Assembly (NCBI RefSeq): GCF_000422765.1
Contig: NZ_AUGR01000013.1
Span: 1 to 64,000, forward strand
Reading direction: 5' to 3'
DNA from: Neptunomonas japonica DSM 18939
GTDB lineage: Bacteria > Pseudomonadota > Gammaproteobacteria > Pseudomonadales > Balneatricaceae
Length of the DNA stretch: 64,000 nt
Every line of letters begins with the position of its first letter. The first letter of the stretch is position 1. Of this stretch, positions 20,166 to 28,505 are shown one piece after another. Below the pieces are notes generated by a model. That model ran no database searches and was not told where the DNA came from. It was given only the letters and a program-made list of their open reading frames with translations. Made by a program: the position numbers and the translations under genes.

Positions 20166-20466
20166 AAGTTGAGAATTTGGTAGTAACTTTGCAGACGAAT
20201 CTGCTGGAAATTATTGTAGTAGTTACAAAGTTAATTTTGTTTTTTAATTCTTTGGAAATACTAAATTTTCAGATTCGGCCATTAATATTTTCTGTTGAAT
20301 AGGGCAGAGGTATATTCAAATATATTTCCAGAATATATAAGTTATTGGTCAACGTAATTTATTACAACACTCTTGGTAGGCCTGTAAGAGAATTCTTCCA
20401 TGAGGGTTTGGTAATAATTCAACGAGTCGCCTGACTATGTGCCATTTAAGCTTAGGCTGCGGTTTC
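20166..20466. other. Intergenic gap, nothing recognised
   Basis: About 300 bp of AT-rich DNA between the ABC-3C operon and the convergent helicase gene. I see no gene and no strong hairpin. Confidence 0.4.
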
Positions 20467-20512
20467 TTAACTCCTTAACTCCTTAACTCCTTAACTCCTT
20501 AACTCCTTAACT
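20467..20512. repeat. Tandem 8-bp repeat TTAACTCC
   Basis: Five complete TTAACTCC units (20467-20506) and a six-base partial unit stand end to end. The last units form the 3' end of the helicase gene on the minus strand and supply its TAA stop. The unit is not a multiple of three, but since the stop falls in the first unit read, copy-number change would not alter the protein. Confidence 0.95.
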
Positions 20513-23393
20513 TTGAGGGGGAAGAAATAATCTTTTCTTTGTGGCCACAGCTAGGGCCTTTAGATCTATAGCTGCTACATCCCCAGAATTTACCATAACG
20601 CCCGTCCCGACTCTTTAAATCACCATGACATTCAGGACATGTTGGTATCCACCCGTCACAATTATCACTTGAACAGACTCTATATCTACCTGACTGCTTC
20701 ATGTTGCTGTTACACTGTGGGCAAGTGCTTTCTTTATGAGCACAAAGAGGGTAATTGGTGCACGCTAAAAATGAACCATACTGTCCTTTTTTCTTCACCA
20801 GTATTCCTGATACACAAGATGGACATTCATATTCGGAAACCGCTAACTGAGATACTTCAGTGTCGAATTCATTGAGTTCAATATCGTAGTTATCTTTTAA
20901 CAGCTCTTTTACGAAGTCGGACTTTTTGTTTATGTCTGTGAGCAGGTAGCATCGATGCTTAGCACGCGTCATTGCTACATAGAACAAACGCCTTTCTTCG
21001 GCATCTGGATATGGTTCGGCTTTAGGTAACAACAAATCTAATAGCGGATCTGTAATTTTACGTGAAGGAAATCCATTTTTACTGTTATCTAATCCCAGGA
21101 TGACGACGTAATCAGCTTCCTTTCCTTTTGACGCGTGGAATGAATGTTGTTCGATTTTAAGCGTAGGAACTGAACGCTTTAACTGCGCCAGTTCGTTAGA
21201 TTCTAAAAGCCTGAAGTGATATCTAGCCAACAGGTATACAGTATCACCTTGCTTAGATATTACTGCTAGTTTCTGAAGTATTTCTAAAGTGTGCTTGAAT
21301 ACTTCTTTATTTGAAATAGGCTTCATGACCAAAGAAACAGCAGGCTCCTGCACAAATGTATGTGTCGTGATTCGTTTCTTTACCTGCGATGGGTTCTTCA
21401 TGACAAACTGCGAAGCCACATCATTAATGCTGTTGTTAAATCTGAATGTTTTATCTAATGATGTTATTTGTGTAGGACCAAACAATGACTCAAAGCCTGT
21501 TGTAAGGCCTACATCACTGCCAGTAAAACGATAAATGGCTTGCCAATCATCTCCTACACAGAAGATGGAAGAGTTCTTTCTGGAGTCTCTTAATGCTTTG
21601 ACCAATCGTGCACGAGGTTCGGAAATATCCTGAAACTCATCAACCAAAATATAAGACCATGATGAATTGAATGACCCATCGTCAATATATCCAATGGCCT
21701 TAGCAATCATATCCTCAAAATCGATTTCGTTATTTGACTTCAGTAAGGCTTCATAACGCTCAATAATTGGCCTTAGTAAATCCATGGCTGCTTTCAACTG
21801 GCCTGCTCTTTCTGAATAGCCCTCTAACCGCTCTAACTCACCTGGAGCATAACAATTTGCGCGATATCGTTTTAAAAGACTGGATAGCAGAACGGAAAAA
21901 TGAGTGATTGCCCCGAACTCACGCAATGTATGTAAAACAGCATCAGCGGGTAAAGGCTTGAACTGAACACCCGCGCTCGCTAACTTTGATTCTAGGCTAG
22001 ATAACAAACACCTTTCGCGTTGTTCATAGTGGTAAGTCTCAACGAGACGGGTTGAGTGTTCGCTATGCAGTTGTCGTTTCCACTGTATTCCTGCGTTATA
22101 GCTTTCTTTATCTATATATGGAGCCGTGTTTCCATTTCTATCTATACCGAAGTGCTCAATATAAATACCAAACTCTGTTAGATAAAAATCAGGTTGATAC
22201 TGCCTGAAGTCAGGCGTTCTGGTGTTACTTTCAAGATAAGATGGCTCGTATTTGTACTCAATCCCCATCGCAAACAACCAATTGGCAATGAGACACTCTT
22301 CAAAGCTCTTAACATTTTCGCCTTTTAGCGTTCTTATTTCATTTTCTCGGATGTATTCGTAGTACTCACCCTGGTTTTTAAAGTCGAAGGGGTTGGCCTC
22401 AGGAAAAAGGTAGTTTTCAAAATATTTAAGAGTTATTTCTTTGTATCCTGGCACTTCCAGTAAATCTGAAAACCATTGGTTTACATGGCTATTCAGAAGT
22501 TTTTCATCCGTAGCTAAAGGCGAAATAGACGGTTTCTCACCTTCTACACTGGAAATTATCTTTTGACCTAATATATGAAATGTCCATGCACTTACTGCGG
22601 TAGTCCCCAGCTTCTCAGTGACACGGTCACGCATTTCCTGGGCAGCTTTATTACCAAAAGCTAACATCAATATTTCTTGCCCAAGCGCCTGCTTACTCTC
22701 TAATAAGTAAGCAACTCTACCGACCATCGTGCTTGTTTTGCCTGTCCCTGCGCCTGCTAAAACAAGGTTGTTGTCTTCATCGATGATACAGGCTTCACGT
22801 TGCCGCTCTGTTAACGGATTTGATTCAATATTGTCGAATAGTTTTTGATAGCAATGTTTCTGCTCAAAGACATACTTCGACCTCATTCCCTGAATCATAG
22901 AGGTATCTAGTTCAGCCCAACGCGTAAGTTCATAAAAAATCTCTTTGATAGCGCTAGGCAGAATTACCTCGTCAGAGGGCATTTGTATCGTCCCCAACGC
23001 CTTAGTGATGAATCGACTAATAGTGATACAGTGACTACTTCTTAGGTAGCCTATTTTTTGAAGATGGCTAGATATTTTGGCGAGTGCCTTCGCAGCTTGG
23101 GCGGAATGATAAGTGTAATATTTTTCAGTAAATAACGTCGACAAAGTTAATGCGTCGGATTGATTTAGCCATCCGACAGAGATTGCCTTTCCACTCCATT
23201 CAAATCCAACCTTGTCAAAAAATAGACTCGGGGATAGTTTGCAGGCACTGCTTACGTCTTTCCAGTCAAGTACGGTTTGCTTTTGATCGGTACTGATCAA
23301 TATGACGCCTGTGTCTTCTAGGCGTATTTCTTCAAATCGATTACCGAAGTACTTTCCTAACCAATGAGATTTATAAGACAGTTTTTCTACCAC
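20499..23393 (-). CDS. UvrD/HelD-like superfamily 1 helicase with C-terminal zinc fingers
   Basis: The 964-residue protein has a HelD-like N-terminal region (to about 180), a Q-motif (LTERQREA, 194-201) and Walker A AGAGTGKTS (213-221). Walker B is ILVDEFQDIS and motif VI is FYVAMTRAKH. An insert with PDFYLTEFGIYIEHFG resembles the PD-(D/E)XK-like module in some helicase IV relatives. The C-terminus has topoisomerase-type zinc fingers (CPSC...CTNYPLC, CPQC...CSSDNC, CPEC...C). Role: DNA unwinding in repair or in defence cargo of the island. It is not the core uvrD. Confidence 0.88.
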   Translation of the reverse strand: MVEKLSYKSHWLGKYFGNRFEEIRLEDTGVILISTDQKQTVLDWKDVSSACKLSPSLFFDKVGFEWSGKAISVGWLNQSDALTLSTLFTEKYYTYHSAQAAKALAKISSHLQKIGYLRSSHCITISRFITKALGTIQMPSDEVILPSAIKEIFYELTRWAELDTSMIQGMRSKYVFEQKHCYQKLFDNIESNPLTERQREACIIDEDNNLVLAGAGTGKTSTMVGRVAYLLESKQALGQEILMLAFGNKAAQEMRDRVTEKLGTTAVSAWTFHILGQKIISSVEGEKPSISPLATDEKLLNSHVNQWFSDLLEVPGYKEITLKYFENYLFPEANPFDFKNQGEYYEYIRENEIRTLKGENVKSFEECLIANWLFAMGIEYKYEPSYLESNTRTPDFRQYQPDFYLTEFGIYIEHFGIDRNGNTAPYIDKESYNAGIQWKRQLHSEHSTRLVETYHYEQRERCLLSSLESKLASAGVQFKPLPADAVLHTLREFGAITHFSVLLSSLLKRYRANCYAPGELERLEGYSERAGQLKAAMDLLRPIIERYEALLKSNNEIDFEDMIAKAIGYIDDGSFNSSWSYILVDEFQDISEPRARLVKALRDSRKNSSIFCVGDDWQAIYRFTGSDVGLTTGFESLFGPTQITSLDKTFRFNNSINDVASQFVMKNPSQVKKRITTHTFVQEPAVSLVMKPISNKEVFKHTLEILQKLAVISKQGDTVYLLARYHFRLLESNELAQLKRSVPTLKIEQHSFHASKGKEADYVVILGLDNSKNGFPSRKITDPLLDLLLPKAEPYPDAEERRLFYVAMTRAKHRCYLLTDINKKSDFVKELLKDNYDIELNEFDTEVSQLAVSEYECPSCVSGILVKKKGQYGSFLACTNYPLCAHKESTCPQCNSNMKQSGRYRVCSSDNCDGWIPTCPECHGDLKSRDGRYGKFWGCSSYRSKGPSCGHKEKIISSPSKLRS

Positions 23394-23514
23394 TGATCAG
23401 TTCCCTTGACGTGTATAAACAATGCAGTATCAATATTTACTCTGATACATTAAGAGCATACGTATACTTTGATTCAGATAATGGTGTGAATCAAAGGAAG
23501 TACTTAATGTTTGA

Positions 23515-23766
23515 TTATCTATGTAACTTATTGGATAACAATCTTAATACAGTTTTTGTGGCTCTACATTCCCTAGCATCATCAAACTTATCACTGTCTA
23601 GAGTATGCCCATGTATACGTTGATAAAGCTCTTCACGATGAACGGGTATGTCTTTAGGTGCTTCAGTACCAAGGCGCACCTCTTTGCCTGCTATTGCTAA
23701 AATTGTGACGGTGACATCATCACCGACCATCAAAGAACCTCCATTTTCTAGCGTGAAAATCAGCAT
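23515..23766 (-). CDS. CsrA/RsmA-like RNA-binding protein, divergent paralogue
   Basis: The 83-residue protein aligns end to end with Csr[21 protein letters not shown], then [20 protein letters not shown]. Arg44 in VHREE, essential for RNA binding, is kept. Leu4, Arg6 and Arg7 of E. coli CsrA are replaced by Phe, Leu and Glu on the first strand, and about 30 residues follow the conserved domain. It is probably not the housekeeping CsrA but a mobile copy with altered RNA specificity. The helicase gene follows 121 bp downstream. A LexA-type box lies about 105 bp upstream of its start. Confidence 0.85.
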   Translation of the reverse strand: MLIFTLENGGSLMVGDDVTVTILAIAGKEVRLGTEAPKDIPVHREELYQRIHGHTLDSDKFDDARECRATKTVLRLLSNKLHR

Positions 23767-23870
23767 TTCTCAACATTCTTGTTTGTAGAGTCCTTATATC
23801 CATAAATCAATATAAACTTAGCCCGCATGCCATATCAAACCATAACAGATAAATTAATAAATCTCTTATT

Positions 23871-23886
23871 CTGTGTGTATAAACAG
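23871..23886. promoter_or_regulatory. LexA (SOS) box
   Basis: CTGTGTGTATAAACAG fits CTGT-N8-ACAG exactly. It lies 14 bp before the umuD-like start on the plus strand, the usual SOS arrangement, and about 105 bp upstream of the csrA-like gene on the other strand. Confidence 0.75.
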
Positions 23887-23900
23887 TATATGGTTTTTGC

Positions 23901-23975
23901 ATGCCAACTTTCATTCCATTAAAAGCTCAAGCGGGTATCGCAGGGTTTGAACGCACTGATCTATCGTTAACCTAG
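23901..23975 (+). pseudogene. umuD: Truncated umuD remnant
   Basis: The frame MPTFIPLKAQAGIAGFER matches the first residues of UmuD-type SOS proteases (typically FIPLKASAGITGFESPAAE), then diverges and stops after 24 codons. Together with the LexA box directly upstream this is the 5' end of a umuD gene cut off at about codon 17. The cleavage site and the catalytic Ser/Lys are missing. It suggests that a umuDC operon once stood here and was truncated by recombination. Confidence 0.6.
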
Positions 23976-24206
23976 GAGCAGATTTTAATCCATCACCCGT
24001 CCGCAACCTATCTATGTATTCTCTATCCTTTAAATAACCTAACTAAAGTATAGAGTTTTATCAAAAGTCTAGTTTAATATAATACGCTGCTTCGAAAACA
24101 GCCTATATTCGACGCCTTTCAAGAATATCATGGTAGGTGTTTTCTTAAGATACTTCATTAATATGAATAACAGATAAAATAAATCATTGTTTAGGTAGAG
24201 CCTCTG

Positions 24207-25397
24207 ATGGGATACCCCTTTGACTGCAACCCCTTTGATACCCATTTGCACTCTCTCCAACGGGTATTACTACTTAAAAGAACAGTGGCTAATTCTGTCG
24301 ATCTTTTAAAAAATAGTCTAGCTCGCCCTCTACTAGTAGCAGAGTTAAAACAGCTAAGTGACATTGAAGCTAAACTAATAAAAAAGCTACATTTGGAGCC
24401 TAGGTCTTTTGACTTCTTTGGCACGGGTTTTGATCTTGAGTGGCAGGCATTCCTGAAAGAATTTCCTCAACCTCCTGAACCTTCGTTGTGTCTTCATAAT
24501 TTGAGTGAGCCGAGATCCAAGTATCACTCTAATGGCTCACTTCATATAGTAGTGCAATGCCTAGAGTGTGGTAATTCATTGAAAACACTTAAACGGTCAG
24601 ATTATCCAAATTGGAAACAATGCAGTGAATTTGATTATGAGTTGCGATTCAAAGATCCGATTGCAAAGGAATATAGATATTGGCGGGAAATAAAGAGCGA
24701 GCATTATCAAATGCTTATGGAAAAGTATCCAAAATTTACACCCACAGGACAAGCGGTACTTGAGCTCATTAAAGATCAACATAAACATGCAAAGGAAAAG
24801 CTTCTTCAAGACTTTCCAGAGCCCATCCACCGTGATAACTGTGATCACAGTAGTACAGACGTTACTATTCGGCTCCTTTCTTCAGGAAAGCAGGTTGTTC
24901 AACAGTGTCTTAGTTGTGGTCATCATCTTAAGGCTATTTCCAAAAACAAAACAGAAGATATAGGCTGTCTTCCCCTTTTTGATGAGGAAATTGAAAAGCT
25001 TAGAGAGCCCGAGTTAGCTCTATGGCAATCGAGAGTTAGAAGTTTGGATAAATACTGGGGTGGTCTTTATCGTAACGCCTGCAACGAAAACAGCCAGCCT
25101 GTTCGAACATTTGAGCAATACTATTCATCTGAGGAGTGGTCGCGAACACGACAGCGTATTTTTTATAGGGATGATTGCATATGCCAAGCCTGCAGATCAA
25201 AAGCAGAAATCGTCCACCACATAGTGTACGACCGTCTTGGTAGAGAGAATGATCTAGACTTAATTTCTCTATGCAGTGATTGTCATGACCAGCTTCACAC
25301 TATGCAGAATGCGGTCTCTAAAGCTTTATATAATATAGCCTATCGTTTAACCCCGAATGACATCAGGAGGCAAATCTGGTTGAAGCCTGATGATTAA
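24207..25397 (+). CDS. HNH endonuclease with duplicated zinc-ribbon-like motifs
   Basis: The 396-residue protein has two related cysteine motifs: CLHN...VVQCLECGNSLKTL at about 90-130 and CDHS...VVQQCLSCGHHLKAI at about 210-250. They look like an internal duplication. The C-terminal HNH domain (about 300-365) has CQACRSKAEIVHHIVYDRLG, then NDLDLISLCSDCHDQLH, with all metal and catalytic positions present. The role is a DNA-cleaving enzyme, possibly defensive. There is no strong ribosome site at the ATG. It stands alone between the umuD remnant and the XRE gene. Confidence 0.8.
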   Translation: MGYPFDCNPFDTHLHSLQRVLLLKRTVANSVDLLKNSLARPLLVAELKQLSDIEAKLIKKLHLEPRSFDFFGTGFDLEWQAFLKEFPQPPEPSLCLHNLSEPRSKYHSNGSLHIVVQCLECGNSLKTLKRSDYPNWKQCSEFDYELRFKDPIAKEYRYWREIKSEHYQMLMEKYPKFTPTGQAVLELIKDQHKHAKEKLLQDFPEPIHRDNCDHSSTDVTIRLLSSGKQVVQQCLSCGHHLKAISKNKTEDIGCLPLFDEEIEKLREPELALWQSRVRSLDKYWGGLYRNACNENSQPVRTFEQYYSSEEWSRTRQRIFYRDDCICQACRSKAEIVHHIVYDRLGRENDLDLISLCSDCHDQLHTMQNAVSKALYNIAYRLTPNDIRRQIWLKPDD

Positions 25398-25464
25398 AAT
25401 TGGAAATTTTTTGAGACAAAGCTTTTCAATCGGATTCGTTATAAAATATTTAGCTTATAGAAGT

Positions 25465-25707
25465 CTATTCTTCGGTATTTTCTAAAATCTGAATTCCATC
25501 AATTGGCTCAAGTTTGAGCGCCTTACAGTATTGATAATATTCAAGAGCGCTGAGCTTCCTCGATCTTGTTTCAATTTTAACGATCACTGAGTGTCGTTCA
25601 TTGAGTAACTCTGCTAGGTCGCGCACAGTTAATCCTTGCCTCTTACGAGCAGAAATCAGCCATTTAACTAAGGCTCTATATTTGGGGTGATGAACACTTT
25701 TAATCAT
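25465..25707 (-). CDS. XRE-family helix-turn-helix regulator
   Basis: The 80-residue protein starts MIKSVHHPKYRALVKWLISA; the HTH runs through RKRQGLTVRDLAELLNERHS and VIVKIETRSRKL. The ATG at 25707 was preferred to longer in-frame starts because it gives a compact HTH protein and leaves the palindromic operator (25734-25756) upstream. It is divergent from the pseudo-phosphatase operon and probably represses both directions through that palindrome. Confidence 0.8.
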   Translation of the reverse strand: MIKSVHHPKYRALVKWLISARKRQGLTVRDLAELLNERHSVIVKIETRSRKLSALEYYQYCKALKLEPIDGIQILENTEE

Positions 25708-25733
25708 TGAGTTTTTATATGGGGACGTGATAC

Positions 25734-25756
25734 CGTGGTTCGAAATTGGAACCACG
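25734..25756. promoter_or_regulatory. Palindromic operator between XRE gene and HAD operon
   Basis: Perfect 8-bp arms CGTGGTTC (25734-25741) and GAACCACG (25749-25756) with a 7-bp centre. The site lies 27 bp before the XRE start and 20 bp before the GTG of the divergent operon. Position and symmetry fit an XRE dimer site. Confidence 0.75.
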
Positions 25757-25775
25757 ATATTTACTGAGGTGTTAA

Positions 25776-26426
25776 GTGTATATCTGCACAAAAACTAATA
25801 AACCAATGGAGTTAACAGAGAAAAAAAGCTTAATTGTTGACCTAAGTAGCTTGAAAGATGACTTCAGTGAAGCAGGCCCGTTGGTTTGTATTAGTTTAGA
25901 AGGAACACTTTTTCGTAAAATAAGGCCATCAAATATCTCTTCAACTCCAAAGCAATGGCTTGATGGTGCTATCGAAATAACTTATTCGCAAGCTGATCAA
26001 GTAGAAAAAAATATTCTAATTCAACGGCCTGGGGCTGCTGACCTGCTCGTTGAGTTGAGTAAACATGTTAGTTTGATGGTTTACTCGTCACAGACCTCCG
26101 AGTTTATTGACGAGGCATTGTTGCAACTATCGATAGTCCAGGGTGATCCAGATAACTGTACTGATTTGGAATATGCTAGAGCAGAGGCATATTACAATCT
26201 TGACGTATGGTCTAGAGATCAGTGTATTGAGGCGAAGGAGGGATATAGGAAGTCGCTTGGTACACTCTCAGAATTTTTTGATAGCGGAATCAATGATATT
26301 TGGCTTATTGATCATAAGCCTGAGCAGGTCGACTTTTCTAATCATGTTATTTGTGTTTCTGAGTTCTTTGGAGACCCTGATGATCGGGAGCTTTACAAGC
26401 TCATCGATAAAATGTTCATTAATTAG
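25776..26426 (+). CDS. HAD-fold (NLI/FCP1-like) protein with degenerate catalytic motif
   Basis: The 216-residue protein has the plan of FCP1/SCP-type phosphatases: a motif I region (VCISLEGTLF), then RPGAADLLVELSKH...LMVYSS, and IWLIDHKPEQVDF with a C-terminal GDPDDRELYKLID. In active enzymes motif I is DxDxT; here the two Asp positions read Ser and Glu, so the nucleophile is missing. A binding or sensing role is more likely than catalysis (inference). GTG at 25776 has a GAGGTG ribosome site; an ATG at 25806 is an alternative. First gene of a four-gene operon. Confidence 0.7.
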   Translation: MYICTKTNKPMELTEKKSLIVDLSSLKDDFSEAGPLVCISLEGTLFRKIRPSNISSTPKQWLDGAIEITYSQADQVEKNILIQRPGAADLLVELSKHVSLMVYSSQTSEFIDEALLQLSIVQGDPDNCTDLEYARAEAYYNLDVWSRDQCIEAKEGYRKSLGTLSEFFDSGINDIWLIDHKPEQVDFSNHVICVSEFFGDPDDRELYKLIDKMFIN

Positions 26427-26435
26427 CTGTCTGTT

Positions 26436-26762
26436 ATGACTATGTTTGAGTTGAGCAACATTGCAGAACAAGACCTTATTACAGCAAGAAAAATCGTATC
26501 ACGTATTCTGCAAAATCACTGGAGTCTTTCAGAAAGACAGATTGAAGATCTCTTTTTTTTTGAAGAAGAAGTGATTGTTATCTCAAGGGTTTTTAATATA
26601 TATAGGGCATTAAGAGAATTATTTCAGAATGAGCAACAAGCTGACAGTTGGATTCATAAATCCAATAAGGCTTTTGGCGGAATTATCGCTCTGGAAATTA
26701 TGATTAGCGATTCGAATGGCCTGAAGAAAGTGCAAGATTACGTTTGTAGTCAACTTGTATGA
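26436..26762 (+). CDS. MbcA/ParS/Xre-antitoxin-like (DUF2384) protein
   Basis: The 108-residue protein has a C-terminal half with the pattern of the MbcA/ParS/Xre toxin-binding domain: ALRELFQNEQQADSWIHKSN, then KAFGGIIALEIMISDSNGL and KKVQDYV. In type II toxin-antitoxin systems this domain holds a RES-domain toxin. No RES protein is adjacent; the next gene (4-bp ATGA overlap) is of unknown type. An ATG two codons in is an equal start choice. Confidence 0.65.
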   Translation: MTMFELSNIAEQDLITARKIVSRILQNHWSLSERQIEDLFFFEEEVIVISRVFNIYRALRELFQNEQQADSWIHKSNKAFGGIIALEIMISDSNGLKKVQDYVCSQLV

Positions 26763-27142
26763 AAATTTCTGTATATATTTATTTGGCTCCTCATTCTGAG
26801 CCACTGGTGAGAGATATCGACGTTCTTGTTCAGATGAAATGGCTAGATCTTGATAATTACTGGCTTCAGTTCATTTCTAGTGAAATCCATATCTATATGC
26901 CAAATGGAAATCAGTATATTCGTTTGTGTGATTTAGAGTGTTTTTGCTCTCAAAATAAAATCAAGCTCGATATTTTAAAAGGGCTAGATGCACAAAAGTC
27001 TCGAGCGTTTGCTATCGCTAATTGTCGTCTTTCAGGTTTGAATCTAAGCGCTCTAACGTTAGAGCTTCTCGATAGAGTGAAAGTGGGTGAGCTATCAACT
27101 AATGAAGCGATCAATATATTGTTATCAAAATCGAAACAGTGA
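26759..27142 (+). CDS. Unknown protein (127 aa), coupled to the MbcA-like gene
   Basis: Begins MKISVYIYLAPHSEPLVRDI. The first part looks alpha/beta. The end (ALTLELLDRVKVGELSTNEA, then INILLSK) is helical and resembles short C-terminal segments of antitoxins. It overlaps the preceding stop by 4 bp and so is translationally coupled. It is not a RES-type toxin. Function unknown. Confidence 0.65.
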   Translation: MKISVYIYLAPHSEPLVRDIDVLVQMKWLDLDNYWLQFISSEIHIYMPNGNQYIRLCDLECFCSQNKIKLDILKGLDAQKSRAFAIANCRLSGLNLSALTLELLDRVKVGELSTNEAINILLSKSKQ

Positions 27143-27223
27143 AATGGCTTAGCCTGTTTCTTGTATTACGGGTTAGTCTATTTTCGTACGACTCATATTT
27201 CCAGGCGATATGGAATCACACTT

Positions 27224-27556
27224 ATGAAAATACTGTTTTTGTGTACATCTAACATTCACCGCTCACGCACAGCAGAAGATATTTTTTCGTGTGAAATGCC
27301 CCAACATCATTTTAAATCAGCAGGCTTAAGTGAAAAAGAATGTCGAAAAAATGGTACGACTATTTGTAACGAAGAAATGCTGAAATGGGCGGATAGGGTC
27401 TATGTGTTTGAGGCGATGCACTTTGAACGTATTAAAAAGCATACTGGATGCATGTATATTGATAAAATTCAGTGCCTCAATATTGAGGATATTTATCAGT
27501 ACATGCAGCCTGAATTGATTAATTTACTGCATTGTGTACGTTCCCATTTGGGTTGA
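27224..27556 (+). CDS. Low-molecular-weight protein tyrosine phosphatase-like protein
   Basis: The 110-residue protein begins MKILFLCTSNIHRSRTAEDI. Cys7 and Arg13 form the CX5R(S) phosphate loop of cysteine-based phosphatases; Asp residues near IEDIYQYMQ may be the general acid. It fits the COG4551-type predicted phosphatases. The ATG at 27224 puts this loop at the N-terminus; an upstream in-frame extension lacks support. It ends the operon begun by the catalytically impaired HAD protein, so the operon pairs a dead phosphatase fold with an intact one. Confidence 0.8.
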   Translation: MKILFLCTSNIHRSRTAEDIFSCEMPQHHFKSAGLSEKECRKNGTTICNEEMLKWADRVYVFEAMHFERIKKHTGCMYIDKIQCLNIEDIYQYMQPELINLLHCVRSHLG

Positions 27557-28031
27557 CTGCTTGACCGAACTAAACATTTTTCAAGTACGCAATATTTGAA
27601 GTGGTTTATGTACCAGCGCAGGGGGGGAGGGGCGGTTATCTGTCTAGATCAGCGATGCATTTGAAGATGAGTGGACTGGACGCTTTAGCATTGAGACACT
27701 GTGTTGAACAATTTTAAAAAAGCTATCAATAGGCTGAACGAAACGTCCATTAGCAGAGCTATTTAGTTTTTTTCATTCCGTGCCGTCTTTATACGAAAAA
27801 CCCCAGTACAAGGACTGAGGTTTTAGTAGGTAATACAAGGAATTTGAGTTTTTAACGTGGGGATGTTCCTACCACCACAAGCGATTTATTATGTTCCATC
27901 AATAGAATCTTAGCAAGTTTAATACCTACTTATCAATTCTAACGGTCAAGCTATATCGAGTTGTCTTTGGGAATTATCCTGCAATCTACTTCTGAATACT
28001 GTCTACAGCTATTATAGTTTCTGCTGATTAT
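27557..28031. other. Gap with no gene; G-rich run
   Basis: Non-coding DNA between two converging operons. A G-rich run at about 27618-27632 (GGGGGGGAGGGGCGG) is unusual in this AT-rich island. The hairpin at 27797-27824 is listed separately. The remainder shows nothing I can support. Confidence 0.45.
27797..27824 (-). terminator. Terminator at the end of the recombinase operon
   Basis: AAAACCCCAGT and ACTGAGGTTTT form an 11-bp stem with one mismatch and a 6-base loop. Read on the minus strand the tail is TTTTTCG. It may act in both directions, for the phosphatase operon as well. Confidence 0.7.
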
Positions 28032-28505
28032 TCATTTTTTCTTGTTCCTTAGCATAGCAATAACTGGATCATTAAAGTCGAGAATGTTGTCATCTTTTTT
28101 CTTACGGTTCGCTTTAAGTAATGGAGATTTTTCAGTGAACTCTTCTGGGTCTATGTTTCTGCGCCGTGCGACCATTGCAGCGTAAGCAAGTGATTCTCGC
28201 GCTCGATCTCTTTCATCTTCAACATTTTTGATGCGCAGCTTTAGCTTTTCTATTTGAGATTCGAGCTCGCTTACTTTTGAGCGCTCTAGTGAGTACACCA
28301 AACCTTTGTTTTTGTAGCTTTTGACAAGCGTCTGGATGCGATTGAATTCTGATTTAAACTCTTTATTTCGCCACATCGTAGGCTTGCTTGCGCCAACCTT
28401 TTCGATGAAGTAATCCCATTTAAATGACGAAGGTTCTAAGATTTGGCGCTCGAACTGAGAGAGTAAATCAAAAGCTTTATTCCATTGCTCTTTACTAACA
28501 GCCAT
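28032..28505 (-). CDS. Small coiled-coil accessory protein of the recombinase operon
   Basis: The 157-residue protein begins MAVSKEQWNKAFDLLSQFER. An HTH-like part (FIEKVGASKPTMWRNKEF) is followed by a coiled coil (about 65-110, ELESQIEKLKLRIKNVEDER) and a lysine-rich C-terminus. Its start shares bases with the stop of the recombinase gene upstream (TAATG). Position and build recall TnpC of Tn554-type elements and the third, non-recombinase protein (GmtX) of Gamma-Mobile-Trio elements. I cannot confirm homology from the sequence alone. Confidence 0.7.
   Translation of the reverse strand: MAVSKEQWNKAFDLLSQFERQILEPSSFKWDYFIEKVGASKPTMWRNKEFKSEFNRIQTLVKSYKNKGLVYSLERSKVSELESQIEKLKLRIKNVEDERDRARESLAYAAMVARRRNIDPEEFTEKSPLLKANRKKKDDNILDFNDPVIAMLRNKKK

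Larger units (their letters stand above)
23767..24206. other. Gap with SOS box and umuD remnant, otherwise empty
   Basis: Apart from the LexA-type site and the truncated umuD-like frame listed separately, the interval from 23976 to 24206 shows no gene. It presumably contains the HNH gene promoter. Confidence 0.5.

Noticed and set aside
20467..20512. Short repeat as a CRISPR array
   Set aside because: Units are 8 bp and directly adjacent without spacers.
27618..27632. G-rich run as a regulatory G-quadruplex
   Set aside because: Only one long run and one shorter run, no clear relation to a promoter; too weak to claim.
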